Source: Rhizobium ecuadorense (GTDB lineage: Bacteria > Pseudomonadota > Alphaproteobacteria > Rhizobiales > Rhizobiaceae). Taken from it: a stretch of DNA of 64,000 nt. The notes beneath the pieces are model-generated. The model saw only the letters and a list, made by a program, of their open reading frames with translations. It was not told where the DNA came from and did no database searches. The position numbers and the translations under genes were made by a program. The stretch spans positions 1-64,000 of the forward strand of contig NZ_LFIO01000367.1 of the NCBI RefSeq assembly GCF_001187535.1, written 5' to 3'. This document shows positions 7,083 through 14,492 of this stretch, piece after piece (the stretch's first letter is position 1; every line of letters begins with the position of its first letter).

Positions 7083-8012
7083 ATGACGATGCGTAACAAT
7101 CTGCGAAGGATTCGCCCCTGGCAGCTGGCCCTGACGGCGGCCGTCATGGCGCTGCCGCTGATCCCGTCGGTACCGGCGGTCAAAGGCTTCGCCTTCGTCC
7201 GCGCCGCCCATGCCGAGGACAAGAAGCTCGACACGTCGCGCCTGGTTTCAGTCGGCGGCGATATCACCGAGATCGTCTATGCGCTCGGCGAGGAAAGCCG
7301 GCTGATCGCCCGCGACACGACGAGCATCTACCCGGAGGCGGCGCTGAAGCTGCCCAACGTCGGCTACATGCGGGCGCTCTCGCCGGAAGGTATCCTTGCC
7401 ATGAACCCCACGGCGATCATCGCCGTCGAGGGTTCGGGCCCGAAGGAGGCGCTGGCCGTCCTGAAGAATGCCAGCGTGCCCTTCGAGACTGTGCCGAGCC
7501 CCTTTACCCGCGACGGCATCATCGCCAAGATCGACCGTGTGGGCACGCTGCTCGGTGTACCCGACAAGGCGAAGGCGCTTGAACAAAAGGTGGCGTCCGA
7601 TCTCGACGCGGCGATCACCGAGGCCGAAAAGCGTCCGGAGGCCGAGCGCAAGCGCGTTCTCTTCATCCTCAGCGCCCAGAACGGCCGGATCATGGCATCG
7701 GGCACCGGCACGGCGGCCGACGGCATCGTCAAGCTCGCCGGCGCCATCAACGCCGTCGGCGCATTCCCGGGTTACAAGCCGCTGACGGACGAGGCGATCA
7801 TCGAAGCCAAGCCCGACATCATCCTGATGATGAACCGCGGCGACGGCGCCGGCACCAGGAACGAGGACCTGCTGGCCCAGCCGGCGATCGCGCTGACGCC
7901 GGCTGGCGAGAAGAAGGCGATCATCCGCATGGACGGCATCTACCTGCTCGGCTTCGGCCCGCGCACCGCAGCCGCCGCGCGTGAACTCAACGCGGCGATC
8001 TACGGGGGCTGA
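7083..8012 (+). CDS. hmuT: HmuT haem ABC transporter substrate-binding protein
   Basis: 309 residues from the ATG at 7083. A basic start and hydrophobic stretch form a signal peptide ending near AAHAEDK; the mature part begins with LVSVGGDITEIVYALGEE, the hallmark start of class III periplasmic binding proteins for haem and cobalamin. Tyr in YPEAALKLPNVGYMRALSPEGIL is the position used for haem ligation in the family. It passes periplasmic haem to HmuU. A longer in-frame reading starting inside hmuS is ignored because the signal peptide fixes the start. Confidence 0.93.
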   Translation: MTMRNNLRRIRPWQLALTAAVMALPLIPSVPAVKGFAFVRAAHAEDKKLDTSRLVSVGGDITEIVYALGEESRLIARDTTSIYPEAALKLPNVGYMRALSPEGILAMNPTAIIAVEGSGPKEALAVLKNASVPFETVPSPFTRDGIIAKIDRVGTLLGVPDKAKALEQKVASDLDAAITEAEKRPEAERKRVLFILSAQNGRIMASGTGTAADGIVKLAGAINAVGAFPGYKPLTDEAIIEAKPDIILMMNRGDGAGTRNEDLLAQPAIALTPAGEKKAIIRMDGIYLLGFGPRTAAAARELNAAIYGG

Positions 8013-8014
8013 TC

Positions 8015-9127
8015 ATGGCCCTGCCGCAAGCCATGATGGAACGAAGGCGACCATTCCCGATGGCCGAGATCCGCGTAAACCGGCAGACGGGCGACAGAAC
8101 GCGGCTCGCCTTGCTGGTCATCGCGCTGCTCGTCATCGGCTCGGTGTTCTCGATGCTGTTTTCGGTGACGACGGGCGCCTCGGATGCCTCGATCCTCGAC
8201 GTTATCGGCAACATGGCCGGTTCCGAGGCGGCGCTCAGCACGCGCGACCGGATCATCATCTTCGACATCCGCCTGCCGAGAGCGATCCTCGGCTTCCTGA
8301 TCGGCGCCTCGCTGGCCGTTTCCGGCACGGTGATGCAGGGCCTGTTCCGCAATCCGCTGGCCGATCCCGGCCTTGTCGGCGTCTCCTCCGGTGCAAGCCT
8401 CGGTGCCGTCACCATGATCGTGCTCGGCGGCAGCCTTGCAGCGCCGCTTCAGGCACTTCTCGGCATCTATGCCCTGCCGGCGGCCGCCTTTGGCGGCGGT
8501 CTCGTCACGACGCTGCTGCTCTACAGGATCGCCACCCGCCACGGCCAGACCTCGGTGGCAACGATGCTGCTGGCCGGCATCGCTCTCAGCGCGCTTGCCC
8601 TGGCGATGACGGGTCTGCTGATCTACATGGCCAACGACCAGCAACTGCGCGACCTGACATTCTGGAGCATGGGCTCGCTGGCCGGCGCCACATGGACGAA
8701 GATCGCCGCCGCCAGCCCGATCATTCTCCTGTCCTTCACCGCCCTGCCCTTCATGGCGCGCGGCCTCAATGCCATTACGCTCGGCGAGGCCGCCGCCTTT
8801 CATATGGGCGTGCCGGTGCAGCGGCTGAAGAATGTCGCGATAACAGGCGTCGCTGCGGCGACCGGCGCGTCCGTCGCCGCCAGCGGCGGCATTGGTTTCG
8901 TCGGCATCGTCGTGCCGCATATCCTGCGCATGGCGATCGGCCCGGACCATCGTTTCCTGCTGCCGGCCGCAGCCCTTCTCGGCGGCTCTCTGCTGATCTT
9001 CGCCGATGTCCTGGCGCGCACCCTGGTCGCCCCGGCCGAGCTGCCGATCGGCATCATCACCGCGGCGGTCGGCGGGCCATTCTTCCTGTGGATTCTGCTG
9101 AGGCAGCGTTCGCGCCTTGCCCTGTGA
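8015..9127 (+). CDS. hmuU: HmuU haem ABC transporter permease
   Basis: 370 residues of the FecCD permease family with about nine or ten membrane helices. Family motifs include RLPRAILGFLIGASLAVSG, NPLADPGLVGVSSGASLGA and GGIGFVGIVVPHILR, the last being the coupling region that contacts the ATPase. ATG at 8015 starts 2 bases after the hmuT stop; an internal Met at 8060 is an alternative start. Works as a dimer with HmuV in the inner membrane. Confidence 0.93.
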   Translation: MALPQAMMERRRPFPMAEIRVNRQTGDRTRLALLVIALLVIGSVFSMLFSVTTGASDASILDVIGNMAGSEAALSTRDRIIIFDIRLPRAILGFLIGASLAVSGTVMQGLFRNPLADPGLVGVSSGASLGAVTMIVLGGSLAAPLQALLGIYALPAAAFGGGLVTTLLLYRIATRHGQTSVATMLLAGIALSALALAMTGLLIYMANDQQLRDLTFWSMGSLAGATWTKIAAASPIILLSFTALPFMARGLNAITLGEAAAFHMGVPVQRLKNVAITGVAAATGASVAASGGIGFVGIVVPHILRMAIGPDHRFLLPAAALLGGSLLIFADVLARTLVAPAELPIGIITAAVGGPFFLWILLRQRSRLAL

Positions 9128-9147
9128 GTGCTGTCGTGAGTGACAAG

Positions 9148-9942
9148 ATGATTGAAGTTTCCGATCTCTCCGTCCGCCTTTCCGGCAAATCGATCATCAG
9201 TGACGTCGCCTTCACGGCAAAGGCCGGCGAGCTGACGGCGATTGCCGGGCCGAACGGCTCCGGCAAGACGACGACGATGAAAGCCATCTCCGGCGAGCTT
9301 GCCTATGGTGGCTCGGTGCGCATCGGCGGCGACGAGGTGAAAGAGCTGAAGCCCTGGCGGCTTGCCGCCCTTCGCGGCGTGCTGCCGCAGGCAAGCACCA
9401 TCTCATTTCCCTTCACCGTGCGCGAGATCGTCCGCATTGGCCTGACATCGGGCATCAACCTCAATCCCGACAAGGCCGAGCAGACGGCGGCGGCAGCACT
9501 TGCATCGGTCGACCTGACCGGCTTCGAAGGCCGTTTCTATCAGGAACTCTCCGGCGGCGAGCAGCAGCGCGTTCAGCTTGCCCGCGTGCTCTGCCAGATC
9601 GCCAAGCCCGTCATCGACGGCAAACCCTGCTGGCTGCTGCTCGACGAGCCGGTCTCGAGCCTCGACATCAGCCACCAGCTGACGATCATGACGCTTGCCC
9701 GCAATTTCTGCAAAGGCGGCGGCGGCGTCATCGCCGTCATGCATGATCTCAACCTGACGGCGCTCTTTGCCGATCGCATCGTGCTGATGAAATCCGGCCG
9801 CCTCGCCGCCGCCGGCAGCATCGGTGACGTGTTGACGGATGAAACGATGCTGTCGGTTTTCGGCTGCGCGCTGCGGATCAACCAGGTGCCGGCCGACGGC
9901 ACGCCCTTCGTGCTCGCCCACAGCGCCATTTCCGAGCGCTAA
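9148..9942 (+). CDS. hmuV: HmuV haem ABC transporter ATPase
   Basis: 264 residues from the ATG at 9148 (MIEVSDLSVRLSGKS). In-frame GTGs at 9124 and 9136 overlap the hmuU end and are possible starts. Walker A is GPNGSGKTT, the signature is LSGGEQQRVQLARVL, Walker B is LLLDEPVSSLDI and the switch His is in VMHDLN. It powers haem import with HmuU. A much longer open frame running through hmuU in this frame is a shadow. The operon ends with a hairpin right after the stop. Confidence 0.93.
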   Translation: MIEVSDLSVRLSGKSIISDVAFTAKAGELTAIAGPNGSGKTTTMKAISGELAYGGSVRIGGDEVKELKPWRLAALRGVLPQASTISFPFTVREIVRIGLTSGINLNPDKAEQTAAAALASVDLTGFEGRFYQELSGGEQQRVQLARVLCQIAKPVIDGKPCWLLLDEPVSSLDISHQLTIMTLARNFCKGGGGVIAVMHDLNLTALFADRIVLMKSGRLAAAGSIGDVLTDETMLSVFGCALRINQVPADGTPFVLAHSAISER

Positions 9943-9966
9943 CCGCCGCATGCGGCGGAACTTTTG
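9943..9966 (+). terminator. hmuPSTUV terminator hairpin
   Basis: CCGCCGCA/TGCGGCGG is a perfect 16-base palindrome starting right after the hmuV stop, followed by a short T stretch (AACTTTTG). The 3' arm overlaps the -35 of the EcfG-type promoter of the next gene. Confidence 0.6.
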
Positions 9967-9981
9967 ACCGCCCGGCACGTT
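9957..9981 (+). promoter_or_regulatory. EcfG-dependent promoter upstream of DUF883 gene
   Basis: Exact match to the alphaproteobacterial general-stress consensus: GGAAC at 9957-9961, 16-base spacer, CGTT at 9978-9981. The DUF883 start is 110 bases downstream. Confidence 0.65.
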
Positions 9982-10091
9982 TTCGGCAGTAATCTGGGTC
10001 AATGCCGGGCGATATCTCTTATGCAACGGACGGTGGTGACCCCAGTGCGAAATAGGCGGGCTTGCGCGCGCCCCAGCCAATGGAGACAGCC

Positions 10092-10436
10092 ATGAGCTAT
10101 TCAATCTTCCAGTCCGGCCGCAGCCGCCGCAACGGCACCTTCCACAATCTGGAATCCGGCATCGAGGAGCAGATCGAGGCGTTGCGCGACGACCTCGCGG
10201 AACTGACGCGCCTCGTCGGCAAGAGTTCGCGTCACCAAAGCGAGAAAATCCGCAGCCAGGCCGGCGCCGGTTACGAAGAACTGCTCGGCCGCAGCGAGGA
10301 TCTGCTGCGCGAATTGCAGCGGGGCTATGAACTCGGCGCCACCGAAATGCGCGAAACCGTGCGCAAACATCCGCTGGCAACCATCGGCGCAGCTGCCGTT
10401 TTCGGCCTGGCCATCGCCTTCCTCGCCCGCCGCTGA
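10092..10436 (+). CDS. DUF883 (ElaB/YqjD-like) membrane-anchored protein
   Basis: 114 residues from the ATG at 10092, which has GGAGACAG upstream; an in-frame upstream Met at 10062 is not supported. The middle is a long amphipathic helix (EEQIEALRDDLAELTRLVGK...ELLGRSEDLLRELQRGYE) and the C-terminus a single membrane helix (HPLATIGAAAVFGLAIAFLARR), the ElaB/YqjD layout. Homologues in enterobacteria are stress or stationary-phase induced and associate with ribosomes at the membrane. An exact EcfG promoter upstream fits a stress role here. Confidence 0.8.
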   Translation: MSYSIFQSGRSRRNGTFHNLESGIEEQIEALRDDLAELTRLVGKSSRHQSEKIRSQAGAGYEELLGRSEDLLRELQRGYELGATEMRETVRKHPLATIGAAAVFGLAIAFLARR

Positions 10437-10445
10437 GGAAGCGCA

Positions 10446-10844
10446 ATGCTGTCGATCCTCAGCCTGCTGACGGGCGCAAGCGTGCACCGGACCGTTGCAC
10501 GCGCCAAGCGCAATAGCATCTTCATCGCGCTCGCCGCACTTTTTCTCCTCACCGCCTACGCGCTGGCCGTCACCGCCGGCGCCATCTGGCTCGCCGGCAT
10601 CTACGGCGCCCTCGGCGCCGTTCTCTTCCTCGCCGCCTGCGCGCTGCTGATCGCCATCATCGCACTGGTGGTAATGGTCGTCATCAACGCCCGGGAGAAG
10701 CGCCGCGCCCGCGAACGCCGCGCGGCAATGGAGTCGCTCGCAACAGTGGGCCTCGGCCTCGTCCGCGCCCAGCCGCTGCTGACGGCCGGCGTTCTGGCGG
10801 CGATCGTCGCGGCTAATCTGGTGGGGACGAAGCGGGAGGATTGA
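10446..10844 (+). CDS. Small membrane protein paired with DUF883 gene
   Basis: 132 residues with three hydrophobic segments (about residues 24-48, 50-78 and 108-126) separated by a strongly basic loop (NAREKRRARERRAAMES). It resembles the holin-like YqjE-type partners that often follow DUF883 genes, but the match is by layout only. It starts 9 bases after the DUF883 stop, so both are probably expressed from the EcfG-type promoter. Confidence 0.65.
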   Translation: MLSILSLLTGASVHRTVARAKRNSIFIALAALFLLTAYALAVTAGAIWLAGIYGALGAVLFLAACALLIAIIALVVMVVINAREKRRARERRAAMESLATVGLGLVRAQPLLTAGVLAAIVAANLVGTKRED

Positions 10845-10894
10845 TCTGATGGGACCGGATCTCAGGTCGCTCGTCATTAAAGCGCATTCCCCTC

Positions 10895-10925
10895 CCTCAT
10901 TCCTGTGCTCGTCACAGGAATGAGG
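10895..10925. terminator. Long perfect hairpin after the DUF883 pair
   Basis: 13-base perfect arms CCTCATTCCTGTG/CACAGGAATGAGG with a 5-base loop. No T-run follows. It may end the DUF883 unit or be an intergenic repeat of the type scattered in rhizobial genomes. Confidence 0.5.
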
Positions 10926-10976
10926 TGGAGATGAAGCGCCCTAAATGGCATCGGCCAAGCAGATGCTCGTTCTGCT

Positions 10977-11004
10977 CGACAACCGACAACCGACAACCGA
11001 CAAC
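10977..11004. repeat. Four tandem copies of a 7-mer
   Basis: CGACAAC is repeated four times without error in the non-coding spacer between convergent units, just upstream of the ecfG terminator. No function is apparent; it is a candidate length-variable site. Confidence 0.85.
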
Positions 11005-11007
11005 GCT

Positions 11008-11040
11008 AAAAAAAGCCGGCGCCTCAACAGGCAAGCGCCG
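11008..11040 (-). terminator. nepR-ecfG terminator
   Basis: Read leftward: CGGCGC, a loop that can form a second GCCT/AGGC stem, GCGCCG, then GC and seven Ts. It sits 16 bases beyond the ecfG stop. Confidence 0.75.
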
Positions 11041-11055
11041 CCCCAATCAACCGCA

Positions 11056-11613
11056 TCAAAACGCAAACGCCTTCGACGTCAGCGGTGCCGAGGTGGCGTC
11101 GGGGCCGAAATCGGCTTCGCCTGATATCTGCAGCAGCTCCTGCAGTCGCTGGCGGGCGCGGTTGACGCGGCTCTTGATGGTGCCGACGGCGCAGCCGCAG
11201 ATTTCGGCCGCTTCCTCGTAGGAGAAACCCGAGGCGCCGACGAGGATGATCGCCTCGCGCTGATCCGGCGGCAGTTGGTCGAGCGCCTTCTTGAAGTCCT
11301 GCAGATCGAGCGCGCCGTATTGCGAGGGGTGCATCGCCATCGATTCCGTGAACAGCCCGTCGCTGTCCTGGATCTCGCGGCCGCTCTTGCGCATCTGGCT
11401 ATAAAGTTCGTTGCGCAGGATCGTGAAGAGCCAGGCCTTCATATTGGTGCCCATCTCGAAATGATCCTGTTTGGCCCAGGCCTTCATAATGGTATCCTGG
11501 ACGAGATCGTCGGCACGATCATGCCGTCCGATGAGCGAAATTGCGAAAGCGCGGAGACTTGGGAGGGCCGCCAGCAATTCCCGCTTGAAGCTGGGTTGCG
11601 TTTTTTCTTCCAT
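11056..11613 (-). CDS. ecfG: EcfG-type general stress sigma factor
   Basis: 185 residues of the ECF group 15 (EcfG/RpoE2) type. Region 2 (RAFAISLIGRHDRADDLVQDTIMKAWAKQDHF) and region 4 (LPPDQREAIILVGASGFSYEEAAEICGCAVGTIKSRVNRARQRL) are complete. It directs RNA polymerase to GGAAC-N16/17-CGTT promoters and is held by the anti-sigma factor NepR until phosphorylated PhyR sequesters NepR. It lies 10 bases downstream of nepR and divergent from phyR, the classical alphaproteobacterial arrangement. The C-terminal tail after region 4 is short and variable. Confidence 0.95.
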   Translation of the reverse strand: MEEKTQPSFKRELLAALPSLRAFAISLIGRHDRADDLVQDTIMKAWAKQDHFEMGTNMKAWLFTILRNELYSQMRKSGREIQDSDGLFTESMAMHPSQYGALDLQDFKKALDQLPPDQREAIILVGASGFSYEEAAEICGCAVGTIKSRVNRARQRLQELLQISGEADFGPDATSAPLTSKAFAF

Positions 11614-11623
11614 GCGGACGATC

Positions 11624-11830
11624 CTATTCGGCCATCTTGGCAGAAGCCATCATTTCGGCATGGTCGAGCTTTTCGAGAAGGTCGAGAAAACGATCCGGAA
11701 TCGCCTCCTCCTGCGCGGAGGCATAGAGCGACCGCAGCCTGACGCCGATCTGATTGTTCGGGTCCAGTATGTCGCTTGCCCGCAGCTCCAGCTTGCGCTG
11801 ATCGGCTGCTTCTTTCTTGCGTGTCGTCAT
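11624..11830 (-). CDS. nepR: NepR anti-sigma factor
   Basis: 68 residues from the ATG at 11830 (MTTRKKEAADQRK). An upstream in-frame Met at 11941 would add 37 residues not found in the family. The core QIGVRLRSLYASAQEEAIPDRFLDLLEKLD holds the two helices that bind either EcfG or the sigma-like half of PhyR, including the conserved PDRF turn. Flanking segments are polar and likely disordered, as usual. First gene of the nepR-ecfG unit. Confidence 0.94.
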   Translation of the reverse strand: MTTRKKEAADQRKLELRASDILDPNNQIGVRLRSLYASAQEEAIPDRFLDLLEKLDHAEMMASAKMAE

Positions 11831-11979
11831 CAATTCGTCTTCTCGCCGGTTGTCTGTTGGGGCGCGCATGGGGCTGATCACGATTTCAACCATCGACACC
11901 GACCCTTCGATTGTCGATGTTGCTGGCATTTTTTGCTGCATCGGTCAAAACGCTACGCCCTTTCTTCGTCGGCTTGAAT

Positions 11980-12004
11980 AATGCGGCGCGACAAAAAAAG
12001 TTCC
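11980..12004 (-). promoter_or_regulatory. Weak EcfG-type promoter candidate for nepR-ecfG
   Basis: On the minus strand GGAAC (12004-12000), 16-base spacer, then CATT (11983-11980), one base off CGTT. It would allow autoregulation of nepR-ecfG. The match is imperfect, unlike the three exact sites nearby. Confidence 0.35.
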
Positions 12005-12013
12005 TGCCGTTCC

Positions 12014-12038
12014 GGAACTTTTTTATCAAGGCGACGTT
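12014..12038 (+). promoter_or_regulatory. EcfG-dependent promoter of phyR
   Basis: GGAAC (12014-12018), 16-base spacer, CGTT (12035-12038), an exact consensus match 46 bases before the phyR ATG. The -35 lies in the palindrome GTTCCGGAAC (12009-12018). Confidence 0.8.
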
Positions 12039-12084
12039 AACCGGTCATTGGAGCCAATGACCGGCCTGCATACGGGAGCCCTTA

Positions 12085-12879
12085 ATGACACTTTCCACTC
12101 GAATTGCGCCGCACCTTCCTTATCTGCGCCGCTATTCCCGCGCCCTGACCGGCACTCAGACTTCGGGCGACGCTTACGTCGCCGCCGTTCTCGAAGCTAT
12201 CATCGCCGATCTCACTATTTTCCCGGATACGGCGAATGACCGGGTGGCACTCTACAAACTGTTTACGCAATTGTTTGGTTCCACCGCCATCCAGATTCCG
12301 GAGCCGACCTCGCCCTATGCCTGGGAACAGCGCGCCACCTTGAACCTTTCGAAGGTTTCGCCGGGCGCCCGCCAGGCCTTCCTGCTCGCCTCCGTGGAGA
12401 ATTTCCGCGTCGCCGAGATCGGCGAAATCCTGGAACTCGACGAACAGGATGTCATGCGTCTGCTCGACATGGCCTCGCAGGAGATTTCCCGCCAGGTTGC
12501 GACCGATATCATGATCATCGAGGACGAGCCGCTGATCGCCATGGATATCGAGCAAATGGTCGAAAGCCTCGGCCATCGGGTCACCGGCATAGCCCGCACC
12601 CATGCCGAGGCCGTCGCGCTCTACAACAAGACCAAGCCGAGCATGGTGCTGGCCGACATTCAGCTGGCCGACGGCAGCTCCGGCATCGACGCCGTCAACG
12701 ACATCCTCAAGACGTCGAGCGTGCCGGTGATCTTCATTACCGCTTTCCCGGAAAGGCTTCTGACCGGCGAGCGCCCCGAACCGACTTTCCTTGTCACCAA
12801 ACCCTTCAACCCAGACATGGTCAAGGCATTGATCAGCCAAGCTCTTTTCTTCAACGAATCGACCAAAGTGGCCGCCTGA
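12085..12879 (+). CDS. phyR: PhyR general stress response regulator
   Basis: 264 residues. Residues 1-130 are a sigma-factor-like domain (IAPHLPYLRRYSRALTG ... FRVAEIGEILELDEQDVMRLL) that mimics EcfG. Residues 138-255 are a receiver (IMIIEDEPLIAMDIEQMVESLG, with the phosphoacceptor Asp in MVLADIQLADGSSGID and Lys in LVTKPFNPD). When phosphorylated, the receiver releases the sigma-like half, which binds NepR and frees EcfG. The ATG at 12085 has GGGAG upstream. It is divergent from nepR-ecfG and followed by an HWE kinase that may be its phosphodonor. Confidence 0.95.
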   Translation: MTLSTRIAPHLPYLRRYSRALTGTQTSGDAYVAAVLEAIIADLTIFPDTANDRVALYKLFTQLFGSTAIQIPEPTSPYAWEQRATLNLSKVSPGARQAFLLASVENFRVAEIGEILELDEQDVMRLLDMASQEISRQVATDIMIIEDEPLIAMDIEQMVESLGHRVTGIARTHAEAVALYNKTKPSMVLADIQLADGSSGIDAVNDILKTSSVPVIFITAFPERLLTGERPEPTFLVTKPFNPDMVKALISQALFFNESTKVAA

Positions 12880-12899
12880 GACGCAATTTTCCGGCCTTC

Positions 12900-12925
12900 G
12901 GAACCAAATCGCCAAAGCAGGCGTT
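12900..12925 (+). promoter_or_regulatory. EcfG-dependent promoter of HWE kinase gene
   Basis: GGAAC (12900-12904), 17-base spacer, CGTT (12922-12925), an exact consensus match 143 bases before the kinase start. It would give the kinase gene its own stress-induced transcript. Confidence 0.7.
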
Positions 12926-13025
12926 CCGGTGCTACCGGGACGCTCCGCTGGCCTTAACGGTTTTTGCAGCGCTTTGTTCTAGAGTTGACGGGCGGCGTCT
13001 CTGAGGGCGCTCCGTCAGCGACGTT

Positions 13026-13055
13026 CAAGATGTCACAAGGCAAGATGTCACAAGG
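13026..13055 (+). repeat. 15-base tandem duplication before HWE kinase start
   Basis: CAAGATGTCACAAGG occurs twice, head to tail and without error. The second copy abuts the ribosome-binding region (AAGGAAAGG) of the GTG start at 13068. Confidence 0.9.
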
Positions 13056-13067
13056 AAAGGCGGCCGA

Positions 13068-14081
13068 GTGAATACGACGGAACCATTATCCGGCACGCCT
13101 TTCACCTTCGAGGGCAAAGCCGCAATGATGGAGCGCGCGCTCGGCAGCGCCGGGATTTCAATCCTCTGCCAGGATGCCCGGCTGTCAATCTTCTATGCCG
13201 AAAATCTGCCGCCGCATTTCGCAGCGCTCTTCACGCTGGGCGGCGGCGATGCCGCCCTGTTCGGCGACGCGCACGGCCGGTATCTGACGGCGCTGAAACA
13301 CAAGGTGCTGGAAACCGGAATCCCCAACAATGCCGAGGTCGAGATCGACGTCGACGGCGAAATGCGCACCTATGAGCTGAAAATCCAGCGCACCGGCAAA
13401 CGCGGCACCCATGGACTTCTGTCGGTCATGGCGGAGGTCACCGAAAGCCGGCATCGTGAGAAAGTGCTGAAATCGCTGCTGCGTGAACTCTCGCACCGCT
13501 CGAAGAACCTTCTTGCCATCATCCAGGGCATCGCCACGCAGACGGCGCGCAACACGCTCTCCCTCGACAGCTTCCTCCTCAAGTTCCGCGGCCGGCTGCA
13601 ATCGCTTTCCAACTCGCAGGATCTGATCACGGATTCGAGCTGGCGCGGCGCCTATCTGTTCGAACTTGCCGAAAAGCAATTTGCGCCCTATTGGCCGGAA
13701 ACGGCCGGCTCGATGCCGATCTATGGCATCAACGCCCATCTGACGCCGAATGCCGCCGTGCATCTCGGGCTCGCCCTGCACGAACTCATCGTCAACTCCG
13801 CCTCCTACGGCGCGATATCAGGCGGCGCCGCCTCGATCACCTTGAATTGCCGCGACGCCATGATCGGCGACAGAAAGGCGATCGAAGTAACCTGGGCGGA
13901 GGTGCTGCAGAACCAGTCGGAAGTCCACGAATTCAGCGACAACAGCTTCGGCCGCACCGTGCTCGAGCGTGTCGTACCCTCGTCGGTCAACGGCAAGGCG
14001 GAGCTGAACCTCGTTCCCGGCCGCATCGAATATCGTCTGACCATTCCGGAAACCGAATTCGAGATTTTCAAGCGGGTGTGA
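13068..14081 (+). CDS. HWE/HisKA_2-type sensor histidine kinase of the stress module
   Basis: 337 residues from a GTG with AAGGAAAGG upstream. The N-terminus (residues 1-125) is PAS-like (ISILCQDARLSIFYAEN ... MAEVTESRHREK). The H-box is LLRELSHRSKNLLAIIQGIA with His143, the N-box is ALHELIVNSASYGAIS, and the catalytic part ends with SFGRTVLERVVPSS. No membrane segment, so it is cytosolic. Kinases of this family adjacent to phyR phosphorylate PhyR. Its own EcfG-type promoter suggests feedback. A strong hairpin follows. Confidence 0.88.
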   Translation: MNTTEPLSGTPFTFEGKAAMMERALGSAGISILCQDARLSIFYAENLPPHFAALFTLGGGDAALFGDAHGRYLTALKHKVLETGIPNNAEVEIDVDGEMRTYELKIQRTGKRGTHGLLSVMAEVTESRHREKVLKSLLRELSHRSKNLLAIIQGIATQTARNTLSLDSFLLKFRGRLQSLSNSQDLITDSSWRGAYLFELAEKQFAPYWPETAGSMPIYGINAHLTPNAAVHLGLALHELIVNSASYGAISGGAASITLNCRDAMIGDRKAIEVTWAEVLQNQSEVHEFSDNSFGRTVLERVVPSSVNGKAELNLVPGRIEYRLTIPETEFEIFKRV

Positions 14082-14113
14082 AAGTCTGGGAAACACTACA
14101 GCCGAACGGAAAA

Positions 14114-14144
14114 ACAGCCGGTGCGAGGGCGGCGCACCGGCTGT
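14114..14144 (+). terminator. Terminator after HWE kinase
   Basis: Perfect 12-base arms ACAGCCGGTGCG/CGCACCGGCTGT with a 7-base loop, 32 bases after the stop. A-rich sequence before and CTTCACTC after make it weakly bidirectional. Confidence 0.7.
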
Positions 14145-14492
14145 CTTCACTCACCGGGAGGGGACCGTGAGTACGTCCGGATAGTGGGTTGGGGGCGCGC
14201 ATGTTGGGTCGATGCGATCACCATCCGGATATCGCAATAACGGCGACCTCAGACATTGGTTCCCTCCGCGGACAAAAAAATTCGACTTTTTTGAATCTTT
14301 TTTCGGATGCTCGTCTCCGGCCATACGCCCGATCATTTCAGCAACGGGCGCCTCCGAAAATTAAACTGATAAAACAGTTACTTATCGGACGGCGCCCAAA
14401 ACAAAACCGTCAAAATTTTACCGTTTGATAAATTTTTAAACCTGAGTTACGCTTTCCCTCACAGGCCGTTTACCAATAATGAGGGAACTTCA
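14145..14492. other. Intergenic region upstream of preT
   Basis: No gene seen. The last 150 bases are unusually A/T-rich and should hold the preT promoter. A degenerate RutR-like motif (TTTACCG-TT-TGATAAA, 14417-14432) is visible but has several mismatches to the operator consensus. Confidence 0.5.

Noticed and set aside
7981..9147. Long open frame continuous with hmuV through the hmuU region
   Set aside because: It is in a different frame from hmuU, which has clear permease motifs; hmuV homology begins at about 9148, so the upstream part is a shadow.
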